Assembly: GCA_964035795.1 (NCBI GenBank)
Contig: OZ038322.1
Coordinates: forward strand, 1,337,281-1,401,280
Source: Pterobdella sp. o SKG-2022
Taxonomy: Eukaryota > Annelida > Clitellata > Hirudinida > Piscicolidae
DNA: 64,000 nt
Direction of reading: 5' to 3'
The translations under genes and the position numbers were made by a program. Positions 25,660-44,800 of the stretch are shown here, one piece after another; the stretch's first letter is position 1, and each line of letters starts with the position of its first letter. Below the pieces are notes generated by a model that saw only the letters and a list, made by a program, of their open reading frames with translations, had not been told where the DNA came from and did not search any database.

Positions 25660-28600
25660 AAATTAAAGGTTGCAACTCCTCTAAAAATTCACATGTTACT
25701 CTTCTTACTCGAGCAAGGTTGCCTACAGTTGTAGCCAAGAATGTTTCCATCACCATAGCATCGGTATTTTGATGTATGCCAAAAAGAAACTACTGCTTCC
25801 CATGTGGAAAAAGCAGGATTTGAGGTTTACTCCTTAGATAGAAATGAACTGCTTGCCGTGGAATTTGCGTAGACGCAGAGGCAGAAATATATAGTACTGA
25901 TGACAAAGAAAACAATAAATAGGATAATGTTAAAGTTTTACAAAACAGAAGATTAGAAATAAATAAAATGAATACATAAAACTAGAAGATAATCATAATG
26001 AAATACACAAATTAACAAGTAATATCAAGGTATATAGCTATCAAGGCTGGAAAAAGATTTGAGAAAAAATATATAAAAAGTATATAACTACTGATAGTAA
26101 TCATTTGACTAAAATAAAATAATAACTGGAAAAGTTAATAAACAGAACTAATTAACTGAGACTAAATATACTAAAAAATAAACAAATAAAATAAAAAGCA
26201 TAATAAAGAGTGATCTTTGGTAACGTTCCGTATCAGCACCATATACATAATTGAATTTTAAATGATTAAGTTTTTTCCCTTATAAATTTTATTGTTGCTT
26301 ATTTACGGATATTCAATCCTTCCATCCTCTTTAAAATGAATAATGATTTATACCTAATATTGACCAGACGAACTGAAGAGCATAAAGTTAAACTGCAGAA
26401 GAATTCGAATATTAACGTACAAAAGGACATTTAATTCGAATATGTATACACCAAACCTCTTTTTTTTTAAATAGCTATTTTATAAACCAAAAATATTCAT
26501 AAATAAACAAATAGTTACAATATTTGAAATGCACATTTTACGATAAATATTTACTTACCTGCCAAGAGAAAAAAGTAATTATCCGAAAATAAAAGCAAAT
26601 TTAAATAAAACTTTGAAAAAACCTAGCAATTTTACATCAAAAGGTTTATCAAAAATTACTTAACTCATTTTTATTGAAATAAAGTAATGAAACTAATTAG
26701 ATCCTATAAAAAGTTGAACAATATAACAGCGATAAATTTAATGACTATTTCTAACGGCAACTTTACCAGAGAGATTGTATAGCAATTAAACTTTAAAACA
26801 TCAGTTGAGGATTCATACATTTATTTTAAAAAAAGCTATAATTTTCGAAAAGTATAACCTTATCATAAAACGTTAGCATGCTACGCAACTTCTTTATTTT
26901 TCCTTAATTGCGCGATGCACTTTCCCAGGTTGGGCATTCGATGGAGTGTAATAGCCTGAATCAAATAGTAAGGACAACAAACGCAAAGTATTTATTAAAA
27001 CGAAAACATTTATCCCTTGATAATGTGAGCTAGTCTTACGAAAAGCTTCGTGTCTTCGTTTTAATGAATACTTTGTATTAGTTGACCTTACTATTCTGAA
27101 TTCGGGTTTCACGTGCAAGTAAATTATTGAATTTTTGATTTATCTTATTCATCAAGACTGATTAACTATTCATAAAACAACCACTTTTTTGTATAAATGA
27201 GCATAATTTGTTCTTTATTTTTGTGAACTTGATTATTTTTGACACTAGCTGGAGACTTCGGAACATATTAAAAAATGAATTTTAAAAAATCATCAAATAA
27301 ATTTCTTGTCTGTCTCATGAAAGATATTTCAAAATAATTGCATAGATAATGCTAATTTTAACTTGTATCCCAAATGGGACTGATTGCCATCTCTACCATG
27401 TAGGGACTTCGTTGGTGTAAGACTAGTCTTTTTGGGCTAATCACTAAATCAACATTTTAAGTCGAAAAAATATTGTCAAATAAGGTTTTATAAAATTTAA
27501 AAAAATCGAAAATGGTGGTTGGTGATAACCCTCCAAATATTTGTTAACTTGAGAAGTATGATTGTGATATAAGAAAGTTTATGCATTCAAATGTAGTAAT
27601 ACTTGTTCAAAGTTTATTTCATTCAGAAATGATTCTAAACCTACATGAAGACGAACATCCCTCTTGATTTCGAAGCAATATTTTATGATATTGTTAGCTT
27701 TAAGAAGGTAACCTCAATGCAATCTTTGAAAATATATTCTTAATACATAAATAGGTACTTCCACTCAACTATGCAATAATGAGAGCACTTGAAAATATCA
27801 AAAAATACATGGATGCTGAAAACGCCAGTACAACTAGGCAGATGCTTGCAGTGCTATTACCAAGCATTTCAGTTTTAATGATATTCAGTTAAAAATTATT
27901 ACTTTATATGTATGAAATTTGATGATAAAGCGTATACGACAACACAGGAAATGAACAAAATGATTACTTGAACCGAGGAGGTCAACAACAAAGCGGCACT
28001 AACTACATCATTCTTAACGGCCTGAAGCGTTCGTTATTTCATCAACGATCATCAACCTATGATTTTCAAATTAAATTAGTTATATAAAATGAGACATGAT
28101 AAAACCAGTGAGATTGGTTGGAATGGGCTTCAGAGTGTGACTAAGTATGATATATGTTGAAGCAAACATTTTAAAATTAGTTAACAAAATGCATGCATTA
28201 ATGTATAACAAGTGGAGGTGCAAAAATCCTATGATGGCTTGCTTAGAGCATCCAGGAGATCTGCAATGAGGGGGTGAATGGACAGAATGGCCTAAAACAT
28301 GATCAAGATATGATTTATGACTTGATAATACCATACAACTTAAATGACTCCTCCATCGTGGCCATTACATACTTCATCATAAATGAAGATTGAACGCACA
28401 AGCGTCCAAGCGTTGCATCATCGTGTTTATTTACATGCCACTTGCTCTCGTGAGTATCAACCATAAAAGTATTGTTACTATTAATATTATAATGAGTCAT
28501 CAAATGACGTCACCTGAGGTATAAATAACTATTAAATGCTACAGTAACGTCACTATGAAGTTTGTTTTGCAAAAGTTTTCTTGACAAATGTGGAATTATG

Positions 28601-29000
28601 CTAGTGGCGGCCATTTCGCACCCAAAACCTGCAACACTCAACAGTTTTGCAATAAAATGGAGGAAAGCTAAGCTAGAATTTGGAAATAAAATTTTTACAC
28701 AACTAAATGAACAACAAAAGTTGAAAATGTACAATAATCGAGGGCCCAACGGACTGCCGATGTGCCATGCCACATGATATGGAGGTTGTGATGCAAATAA
28801 TACTAATGATAACAAAACATGGTCTTAATCTACTTTAAAATAATTTAATACAAATGGATGGTGGTGTAAAAACTGATGCACATCATGACACAACTTATTA
28901 AGTATAATATAAATTATCAGATTGAAACAAAAACAAACAGAATTTAAAACATAAGAAGCCCAGTGGCGACAACAACGCAAGCACAATAACAAAGTGATGA
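25660..29000. other. AT-rich intergenic stretch and Argonaute 3' flank
   Basis: Apart from one MITE (26951-27105) I see no recognisable coding, RNA or repeat feature. Short open frames at 28.08-28.82 kb look random. The part just below 29001 should hold the Argonaute 3' UTR, but I could not place a poly(A) signal with confidence. Confidence 0.45.
26951..27105. repeat. MITE with imperfect about 50-bp inverted repeats and an AAGCTTCG core
   Basis: The left arm (about 26951-27008: AATAGTAAGGACAACAAACG, then CAAAGTATTTATTAAAACGA) is the imperfect reverse complement of the right arm (about 27049-27105: TCGTTTTAATGAATACTTTG, then AGTTGACCTTACTATTCTGA). The centre reads GCTAGTCTTACGAAAAGCTT. The same core and arm pieces recur at 33.12-33.21, 37.34-37.42 and 54.0-54.06 kb. 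No coding capacity. Confidence 0.75.
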
Positions 29001-36082
<7,082 letters not shown>

Positions 36083-36904
36083 TGAATGAAGGTAAATTTA
36101 AACTTGGCATGTGATGATCACTTTATATTCATTTTTGAGAGTATGGAATGTTTTATTACTCAATAAGTTTTAATGAAAAATAACAAGTCTTCACACAAAA
36201 CAGATTTGAAGGGGAAACCCCATAAAACAAATAAAATAATAATAATAAATAATAAATCAAATTAAACCAAATCAAATAGAGGCATAAATAAAGTGCCATT
36301 GAACTTTTGGCCAATATATAATTTTCACTACAGTTTAGTCCTGTGAAAAACATGGTAAAAAATAACTTTTCAGATGATTTCAAACCATGTCATATTATCA
36401 TAGTCAACATTTTTCCATTTCCAAAAATTAAATTAGCAAATAGATGCTTTAATTGAAATAAAATTGATGAATAGTTATATCAACATAAAAATAGAATAAT
36501 TAAATCAATACATTATAAAAATAAAAAATATAACAAAACTTGGAAATCCATTGATGACAGATGGAGGTCTTAACAAAACATCACAATCTTTCTCATTCAC
36601 ATCACTCATCAGATTTGTGGTATGCAAATAAACAAACAGCAATAATGAGGATACATCAAAACAGGCAAGAATGGATGATGAGCAGATGTTACATCAGCTT
36701 CGACAATTAATCATGAATGCTCCATCAAATCATCAACCCCCATTTTAACGCTTTCATGAACAAATTGAGATTTCACCCCTAATGAAACCAACCCTTCATC
36801 TTCAGAAGCTTAAACTTTGATATGTGAATCTTCATTTTGTTTAAGCAGAAGTTATCTTTGCACCTTGTTTCAGCACCAACAGAAAATGAAGGAAGCTGAT
36901 GTGG

Positions 36905-37000
36905 TTTACCAAAAGTCACAAACAACTCAAAGCTACAAGTTTCTTTTGGTACTCATTACAAGGAGTATCAAGAAGTTGGCACTCAACAACAGAATGACAA
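36905..37000 (+). repeat. Partial copy of a dispersed SINE-like repeat
   Basis: CCAAAAGTCACAAACAACTC, then AAAGCTACAAGTTTCTTTTG and a GAAGTTGGCACTCAACAACA-type end. It matches parts of 45702-45950 (plus) and 53625-53860 (minus). Confidence 0.7.
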
Positions 37001-37334
37001 AACACTCAAAATGGGATGCTTAAAAAAAATTGTGGACCAACAAATTAAACAGTTAATTGGCATCACATATAAAATACATATAACAACTTTGTGTGGAAAG
37101 GAAGTTGAAGCATGTGTTAAATATACATATAACAACATGGGCAAGAGGGTTGGAGCTTGAGTTCAAAGCCTTGAAATCATGCATGATCATGACTACATAG
37201 TGACCAATTATATGACAACAAAAAAAATTTTATCAGAAAATTCTTTGATTTTAGTTATTGTAAACTCATTAGAATCTAGTTTTAAAAAATTGAATATTCA
37301 TTATATTATAATGAAGTATAATATCCTAAATTAA

Positions 37335-37425
37335 ATTTTAAGGTCAAAAAACACAAAGTATTTATTTTAAAAGTCATGAAGCTTTTCATAAGACTAGCTT
37401 ACATTATTAAGTGATATTTATATTA
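37335..37425 (-). repeat. MITE copy (partial), Argonaute upstream region
   Basis: Reverse-complemented it reads AATAATGTAAGCTAGTCTTA, then TGAAAAGCTTCATG and AAATAAATACTTTGTG, matching the centre and right arm of the MITE at 26951-27105. Confidence 0.65.
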
Positions 37426-38523
37426 TAAAAATTTTTAGAAAAATAAATTGAATAACTATAATTTTTATATATTAAGCTAAGAGTTGAAAATGAAACAGAT
37501 GGACAAACTGGGAGGAGCAATAGGTCCAGGAGTGGCAGGAAGAAGGGGGGTTCGGTGAATGGTGCTTGCTGATGTTAGTGGTCGTGGTGCCACCTGCCCG
37601 TGACCTACATTTTGATCCAAAATTAAAGGAGTAATTTTGAAATGTTATAATAAGATAGGTAGATATTTTATAGCCACCCAATAATTAATTTAGATATTAT
37701 GTCTTATATGCAATTGAAAGAAAAAATAATGTATCTAATCAAATAAAATATTTGGCAGACTATTGAGAAATTAGAAAAAATTGAAATGATAATACTTAAG
37801 TTTGAAAAAGTATTCATTAAAATTCTCCTCTTTGGATAAACTTCCTTTTTTGCCTCAAAATTATTTTGGAAAATTCTTACTTTTGAAAATAAATTTAAAT
37901 AATTTCCAAACACTATTTCGGATAATTTCAAAAATACTTTTATAGGGAAGCAAAACTAGATGTGCAAAATTGAAGACTACGCAGATTTTTGAAGCAGCAG
38001 ATCGAATATTTTTTCTTAAAATTATATTTGAATAATAAATGATCTAGCTCGATGCACTTAACCAATCAAACACACGAGGCCACAAATGATCGCCAACAAG
38101 AGACGAACATTGTTCTACTGAGAAGCGTGCAAGAAAATTCAAAACTTTTTCTAACCATGTAATCCGGTTGGTCTGTACATTGCTTTTCGCAAATAAAATT
38201 CCCAAATTGGTTAATTAAGCAATTCAATAAAAAGAGAACGCCATTGTTATTTTTTTACAAACAAACAAGATCCAAAGAGAATAAATAAGAATTGCAATTT
38301 AAAATAGTAAGTGTAATATTTTCTTTTGAAATTTTAAACATCGATGAAAAAAAAACTAGACGAAATTTTTTATTGAAGTTTTTGACTACAAAAAAATCAA
38401 AAAGCACTGAGAAGCTTTATGAAGCCAAAAAAATACTGAATAATTGTTTTCATGAATATATGACACATGAGTAGAACAAAAATGGAAAATGTTGTTACTC
38501 GGATCGGAAAAGTAAAAAAATTT

Positions 38524-41500
38524 TCAGTTTTGTGATTCAGGTATCTTATCAAAATGTGCCATGATGCCCCAGTGGTCACTAGGGTACCTCTTGCACTCAT
38601 TCACCCGGTGGAATCCGACCAATTCGAAATACACCGCCTTCACTAAATGATCTTTCTTATAAAACAATCGATCAAACCTACAACGGGGCTTATATTTTGA
38701 GTTGATGACAAGGTTGTCATTTTTATGAGTATCCCAGGTATATTTAGCCTCGGGTCTCTCACCAGTGTCAACCCAAATATCCACAAAACCATGCTTTAAG
38801 CCACCAATCTTCGTCATCTGAGAAGTTGATAGTTTCATGGATTCAGTGTATTTTTAAATCATTTTAATGAAAAAAATACGCAATAAATCTATCGATCGTA
38901 TTTGGCTTATTTTTTCTGCAAATAATTAAAAAAAAATACTGTCATGGTTTTTTCCAAACTTCAGAAAATAAACAAATGATAAAATTTTCCCTATTAGAAT
39001 CCGAAAGTAGTGAGATAGCCTGTTATCAAAGTGGATAAAACAGTAGTGGCGTCAAGAAGAGGTCAGATGGATGGAGCTTGAAATGCATTGGAACATCAGT
39101 GTGAGAGTTTCAAATGAGTATTAAGTTGATGTCTTTTTTTATGATGGCTTGTGTAAATGAGATTTCTTGTTTTAGAACAGGTTGAAGACCTGAAAGAATG
39201 TTGGCGTATTTGATTTTCAGTGAAGATATCTACCATGAACTACTCAAAGTGAAACTATTTCATGCTTCATTGGAAGTACCCCGTCAAAATTTATGATAAT
39301 GTTCATTCATATTTGTTCCTAATACACTCTTTTGTAAGATTGGCATCGAGGATAAAAAAGTTTTAGCTCTGGCAAAATAAGATGACTGAAACATATGGAA
39401 GCATGGGTTGAAGTAACTTGTTTTAAGAAATCTACACTGGCTTAAAATTGAAGAAAAAATTCAATACAAAATAATATTATAAGTGCATAAATGACTCAAA
39501 ATGAAAAGTCCTTCTTATCTTTCATAGAAATCATCAACTGTGTCTTCATTGCCTGAAAGGAAAAGACTCAAATCAACGAAAACAACGGACATAGCAAAAG
39601 TGAGAGCTAACACCATTTCGATGAACAGAAGATTTGAAGTTGCTGCATCAACTCTGGACCAATTTACCAAATCACCTCAAATCCATAACCTTCACAACAA
39701 CTTACTCCAAGTGCTTAAAAACCCAACTCATGATCAAGTCTTATAATCTTAAAACATAATTTTGGAATTTTTTTCTCTCAAACATTTTTTCTTTCAGAAA
39801 AGCAAATCAGAGGGAAGAAAGAAGAGGTAAATGAAAGGAATGATCGGGTGTGTGTGGATTGAAGGATGAAGTGTGAGGGTCTGGAATGAATTTACCAATT
39901 TAGGACTGACTTAATGTATAAATATATATTCCGAAGTGGTCTTGAAGACTTCAAAAAATTCATGTCACTATAAAAATATTCGTCATTTGTTTGTTGAGAT
40001 ATCAGCAAAAAACTTGAGACAAATTTCTGTGGAATGAAAAGATTTTTTTAATGGTTTGTGAAGGTAACCTCAAGTGTGTGGTAACATTGATTTCAAAATA
40101 AATCTTTCTCACAAAGCTCCGTTTATGGGTCCATACTCTTTTCTTTTTATACATCTCTTTCTATCTATCAGACAAACTAGTGAGTCTTCAAACTCTGGTT
40201 TATAGCTGCATCAGCCTGTCTCTCCTAACTCTTTTTCGCACACTAAACTTCATATATGGAATCCTCTTCCACTCAATCTGCATCTCTCACCTTCTTTTAA
40301 ACATTTTACCAAGCGTTTGAAAATGCATCTTTATAGCTGCATTTCTCAGCACTAGTTCTTTTGACTACTCTGCACCAAACCTAGTTTTCAAACTGTGCGC
40401 CTCACAAATTAATTAATGATAATAATAATAAAAGCCAACCCTTGATAAAAAATTACAAAAATTAAGTTTGATTAATATACTGTAGGTTATAGGATTTAGT
40501 TTGTTTCATCATTGGCTTTAAACTGAGAGCACTTGAATTTAATATTTCAAAAATATATATCTAAAAATGAATTGAAACCTCAGAATCCTTAAGGTTAAGA
40601 TCTCCCCCATAAACCACCACCTTGCCCTCTTCCACCTCATAAGCTCTCTCCAACCCCTCCTTCAACTGTTTCAGCCTCTCTTGTTCACCATTCATCATTA
40701 TTGTTATTATCTATTTATCATTACAAGATGTGTATAACATGAAAATTATAGAAATATTACCTCCTTCTTGGCTCTTAGTGCTCTCAAGATGAGATGTCAA
40801 TAGACAAAACTGCAAGCCTTTCACTTCAGCCTGCACATTAAATTGGCCATTCAATTGAAAGCATTCAATCAATCATTAAATGAAATAAATTCACTTAGTC
40901 AAATCAATTTGGAATCTTAGTATTCATCTATCTAATCAAAGATCTTGGAAATGTCTTTAAACAACTCACATCAACTTGTAGGAGAGTTCTGCACATAATG
41001 CTGGAATAGAATGGGCTAACCAGATGACTGACGTACTTACTTGTATCTTTCCTCAAAAGTACTGCAGTGAAATAACCACCATTCTCCTTCATCAAACTCT
41101 CTTCACATCCAAGCACAATCATGTAGCCTTCAAGTTGATCTTTCAAAACTGATAGATTCTTAACAACCACTTCTTGTAGAAACACTACATCTGGTTTTTC
41201 ACTAAAAATATGCAGAATATTAAATAGCTTGTTTTTTATTTAAGAAACTACAAACCTAAGAATCGTCCTACACACTCCTCTGGCCCTAGTAGCAACATTG
41301 TTTTGATCAAGACCATCAATGTTCCAAGACATTAGCCTAATTCTGTGAGGTTCTGGGTCCACAAAGTCTTTGTTTGATGAACAGTCAGCATTGATTGGAG
41401 ATATGGGTCTTTCATTTTTTAATTCCCCTAGTTGAAAAGTACTGAAATTCCTATTACCAGATGTAGTTTCGTTTTCTAAGTTTTGAAAATAATCTTGAAT

Positions 41501-41710
41501 TGAGAGCTAAAATTTTTATTAATTATAAGTCCGATATCGATTTTAAATTAGAATTTATTTCAAAACCTCTAAGTCCCATTCTCTATCTTGCAAGAAAAAC
41601 ATAGCTAAAGCAGTGTCCGTCTGCGTGATAGAAGCGAACTCAACGCACCTCCTCTGGCATTCCTCCCGAGGAGGCACATTACTGTCATTATCCTCCTCGG
41701 AATCAGACAT
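38524..41710 (-). CDS. TDP2: Tyrosyl-DNA phosphodiesterase 2
   Basis: TDP2 removes 5'-phosphotyrosyl adducts left on DNA by trapped topoisomerase II. Exons: 41567-41710 (ATG at 41710; an in-frame ATG at 41743 is possible), 41257-41506, 40970-41201, 40761-40830, 40579-40679, 38524-38817. The N-terminus is an acidic MSDSEEDNDS stretch followed by a UBA-like segment (RRCVEFASITQTDTALAMFF). The exonuclease-endonuclease-phosphatase core shows all expected catalytic motifs: RLMSWNIDGLD, DVVFLQEVV, VVYGGDLNLKD, and at the end YTWDTHKNDNL, RFDRLFY and RYPSDHWGIMAHFD. The N, E, D and H catalytic residues are intact, so the enzyme should work. The last intron (38818-40578) holds a CR1-like LINE 3' end and an unassigned plus-strand open frame. 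The 3' neighbour is Argonaute and the 5' neighbour NOL6, all on the same strand, with only about 135 bp between the TDP2 ATG and the NOL6 stop. Confidence 0.95.
39540..39746 (+). other. Unassigned open frame inside a TDP2 intron, opposite strand
   Basis: A 68-codon plus-strand frame with balanced composition (basic start SLPERKRLKSTKTTD, then TISMNRRFEVAASTLDQF). It is preceded by an AG at about 39535 and could be an exon of a nested gene or a repeat remnant. I recognise no family. Confidence 0.2.
40105..40440 (+). mobile_element. CR1-like LINE 3' end in a TDP2 intron
   Basis: The segment reads YSCISLSLLTLFR-type sequence, then a degraded LWNPLPLNLHLSPSFKHF phrase and KRLKMHLYSCIS, homologous to 53200-53375 in the fuller plus-strand copy. 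Both copies finish with AATTAATGATAATAATAATA-like sequence, the 3' microsatellite tail of the family. The rest of the element is missing. Confidence 0.75.
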
Positions 41711-41845
41711 CTCACAAAATGTTGTAAATTTAATATAAAGCACGTTAGAACCAATTTATCACGCACCCAAAATTTTTGCACAATTTTAAAAGCTAAAAGT
41801 GAACTTTGAACAATATTAAATTTATTGTTAAAAAATTTTAAATAT

Positions 41846-44800
41846 TTAAATTATTGAGTTGATGATTTCTATTTTTTTAATAATCAGGCTTCCAATTTTT
41901 TTAATCTTTTTGAGTATTAAATCTTCACAAGCAACCATCATGGCTTGTTCTGAATTCAAAGTGTCCTCCATTACTTTGTAAGACTTCGGAGCATTTGGCT
42001 GCAGCAAATAAGATAAAATTAGTAAATCAAATTACATGAAACATAATAATGTTATATCTCATTTCGAATGAAATAGCTGCTTATACCTGATAAGGGATGG
42101 GCTTGAATGCTGAGGGCTTCCATGCAATGGCAATATAGGCACCTCCGAATATGTCGTAAAAAAACAAGGCGAAACTCTCGAACTCATGCTGTGTAGTTTT
42201 ATTATTTATTATTATTTAAAATATTAATCAATTATAATATAAAACAAGAAAATAAGAAAAATGAGAGCTATAAAAACAAAATGGTGTTACAAATTTCAAC
42301 TAACAAACTAACAAACCCTTAATTCATGCATAAGATTACTAGCAGGGTCGAAATCAACAACAGGGAAGAGGCTTTCAGATCTGGAGATAGTGGAGGGAGG
42401 TGGGTGGGAGGAATCAAAAGAGAAGTCAACTCCTTGGTGGTATCGACTGCATTTGAAAAGGTTGAGGTGTAGCAGAACATTGTAGTCCTCAGTGGGTGGT
42501 CTAAAGAGTTGCTGTTGATGAGATGAGCAAATTTATAAACAAATTTAGAACTATTTTTGACATTGTACAAACCTTGTAGTCTTGCTTATTGAAAGCTGCA
42601 AGATCATGTGATATGTGGTTAAGGACTTGTAGAGAGGCCTGGGCTGCAAGCACCAAGCGAGTCAACATCACTGCAGATGGCTTTGAGGCTGTCCACATCT
42701 TTGTTATTGATAATACAGCATTAAGTTGCAGTATTAGAAAGATAATTGAGTGATAAATTAGTCCAACTCATGCTAGCATGGGAACGGACGTAAAACGATG
42801 ATGGTGAATACTGACTTGGGAATGAGGATCGAGGGGTGTGCTGATAAACATGGAAGCAAGTTGGGGGCGGTGACGTTGGAAATGCTCCTCAACTTCCAAG
42901 TAATCTTTCTCTGGGGGGTTCATGAAGCATTGTTGTTTAACACAAAAAGGCGATTAACATTGGAAAAAAAGCTTAACAAGATAACTTAAGATTTGTTTCC
43001 AACATAAAATCTTGTAAATTTTTTTTTCTATATTTTTTGACCCAAAAAACACAATTATTCCTGATTTTAAAATTGGTTAAAAGCAAGAGTTGAACCAAAA
43101 GTGGTTTGAAAATTAAATAAAACTTTTTTCGAAAACTGAATTAAACTTGAAATAAAATGGTATAAAATAATAGAATTCTATCTGCCAATAAAGTAGAAGT
43201 ATCCTAGAGTTATTTCAGGTGAAGTAATCACTTTCAGTAGAAAAAAATTGAAGCACATTTGAATTTTTAAATCTATGTACTTCTAAATCAGGCACATCAA
43301 AATTCACTCCATTTTGAATGTATCAATCTAAAAAATACCTTTGAATTCCTGGTTGAGGTTAACAATGAGGGGGTCAAGTTTCCAGTCATGGGTGGACACG
43401 AGGTGCAAGAATCGGATGAAGCCAAGGAGGGGTGAGGAAGGAGGCACATGTTCAGAGATGAATACATGACACATGATCAGTTCAATGGCCACCTCGGGGA
43501 CATAAAACCACAGCAACTGACTAGACACCCACCTCTTTGAAAGACGCAAGCTGCTGCTGAAGTTGTTGTTTTTCTGTTGGATTCTGCAAACAATTTCACA
43601 TTATGAACTGAAATACACCTGAAAGCATTGAAGTATCAGCATCTTTCCCATTTCCAAGAGGTCACTGACTTCTTTCCATGATCTGACCCTCTCTCTCCAT
43701 TTCACCCTGACATAGGCATTTTCGAGACCTACCTCAAACCTACGACAAAGGTTTTCCATCATATTTTTCCAAGCTAACCTTGGCCTTCCCCTTCCTCTAC
43801 TGCATTCCACCTCAAACCTCCACACCTGCTTAACACTATCATCCTCTTTCCTTGAAACATGACCCAGCCATCTCAAACTCCCTTGTCTCAACACTTCAAT
43901 AATATTATTATCCAACCCTAATCTAACCATCAGCTCCTTTCTACTCTCACTACATCATTCTAAGCATCCGTTTTTCTGCTCTTCTCAAAACACTCTCTTT
44001 AACCGATCTTACCATCCAAGTTTCTGAGCCATATGTCATGACAGGCCTCACACACGTCCTATAAAGTTGTCTTTTGATATTCCATGTGGGTCTTTCACCA
44101 CATAACATAGAAGACATACTGTTGAATGCCTTCCACCCCAGTCCGATTCTTCGTGTAACAGCTAGCTCACTTCCTCTTCCACCATTCACATTGTTTCCTA
44201 AATAACAATAACTATTTACCCTCTCCAACTCACCTAAACAACCATTTGAAGCATTCTTACATTCCTCATTTGAACCATTCATACAAATCCTACATTCAAA
44301 ATTTCCATTCATCCTACGAATAACTCTCTTTACCCTATCACACCACGCATGAATCCACTTCTTACATGTCTTGAACCTCACACAATTTACCTTAGCCCTC
44401 TTACCACACACACCACATGGATCAATCTTAGCCAAGACAACAACCCCACCACCACCACTACTCTCCATGATCTTTGTCTTACCAAGATTAACCTTCAATC
44501 TTTTTCCTTCATAAGCTGCCTTCCAATGAATGAATTGTGCTTCCAGTTCTTCCATAGTCTCTGCCATCAAGATCAAGTCATCTGCATAAAGCACTTCATA
44601 CAAAGCACCTTTTCTTCCGTCTTCGGACAATATATCGAGCACTATTGAAAACAAAAACGGTGAGAGAACCGATTCTTGATGCACACCTACACCAAAATCA
44701 AATTCTTCCGAGTGTCCACCTCCAACCTGAACCCACGTTTTTGCTCCTTGTAGATCAACATTACTGCCTGAACCAACCTTTCCGACACCAACTTCTTTCT

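Larger units (their letters stand above)
36083..38520. other. Argonaute 5' flank / TDP2 3' flank, possible upstream exon
   Basis: Mostly AT-rich non-coding. A minus-strand segment at about 37490-37610 could encode a Pro/Thr-rich exon (GQVAPRPLTSASTIHRTPLL, then PATPGPIAPP) suited to an Argonaute N-terminus, with a GTTTGT donor. I give this about 25 percent. Two dispersed repeats also lie here (about 36905-37000 and 37335-37425). Confidence 0.35.

Noticed and set aside
28080..28815. Open frames between 28.1 and 28.8 kb as a gene downstream of Argonaute
   Set aside because: No family pattern, no consistent splice structure, AT-rich composition; most likely random frames in the Argonaute 3' flank.
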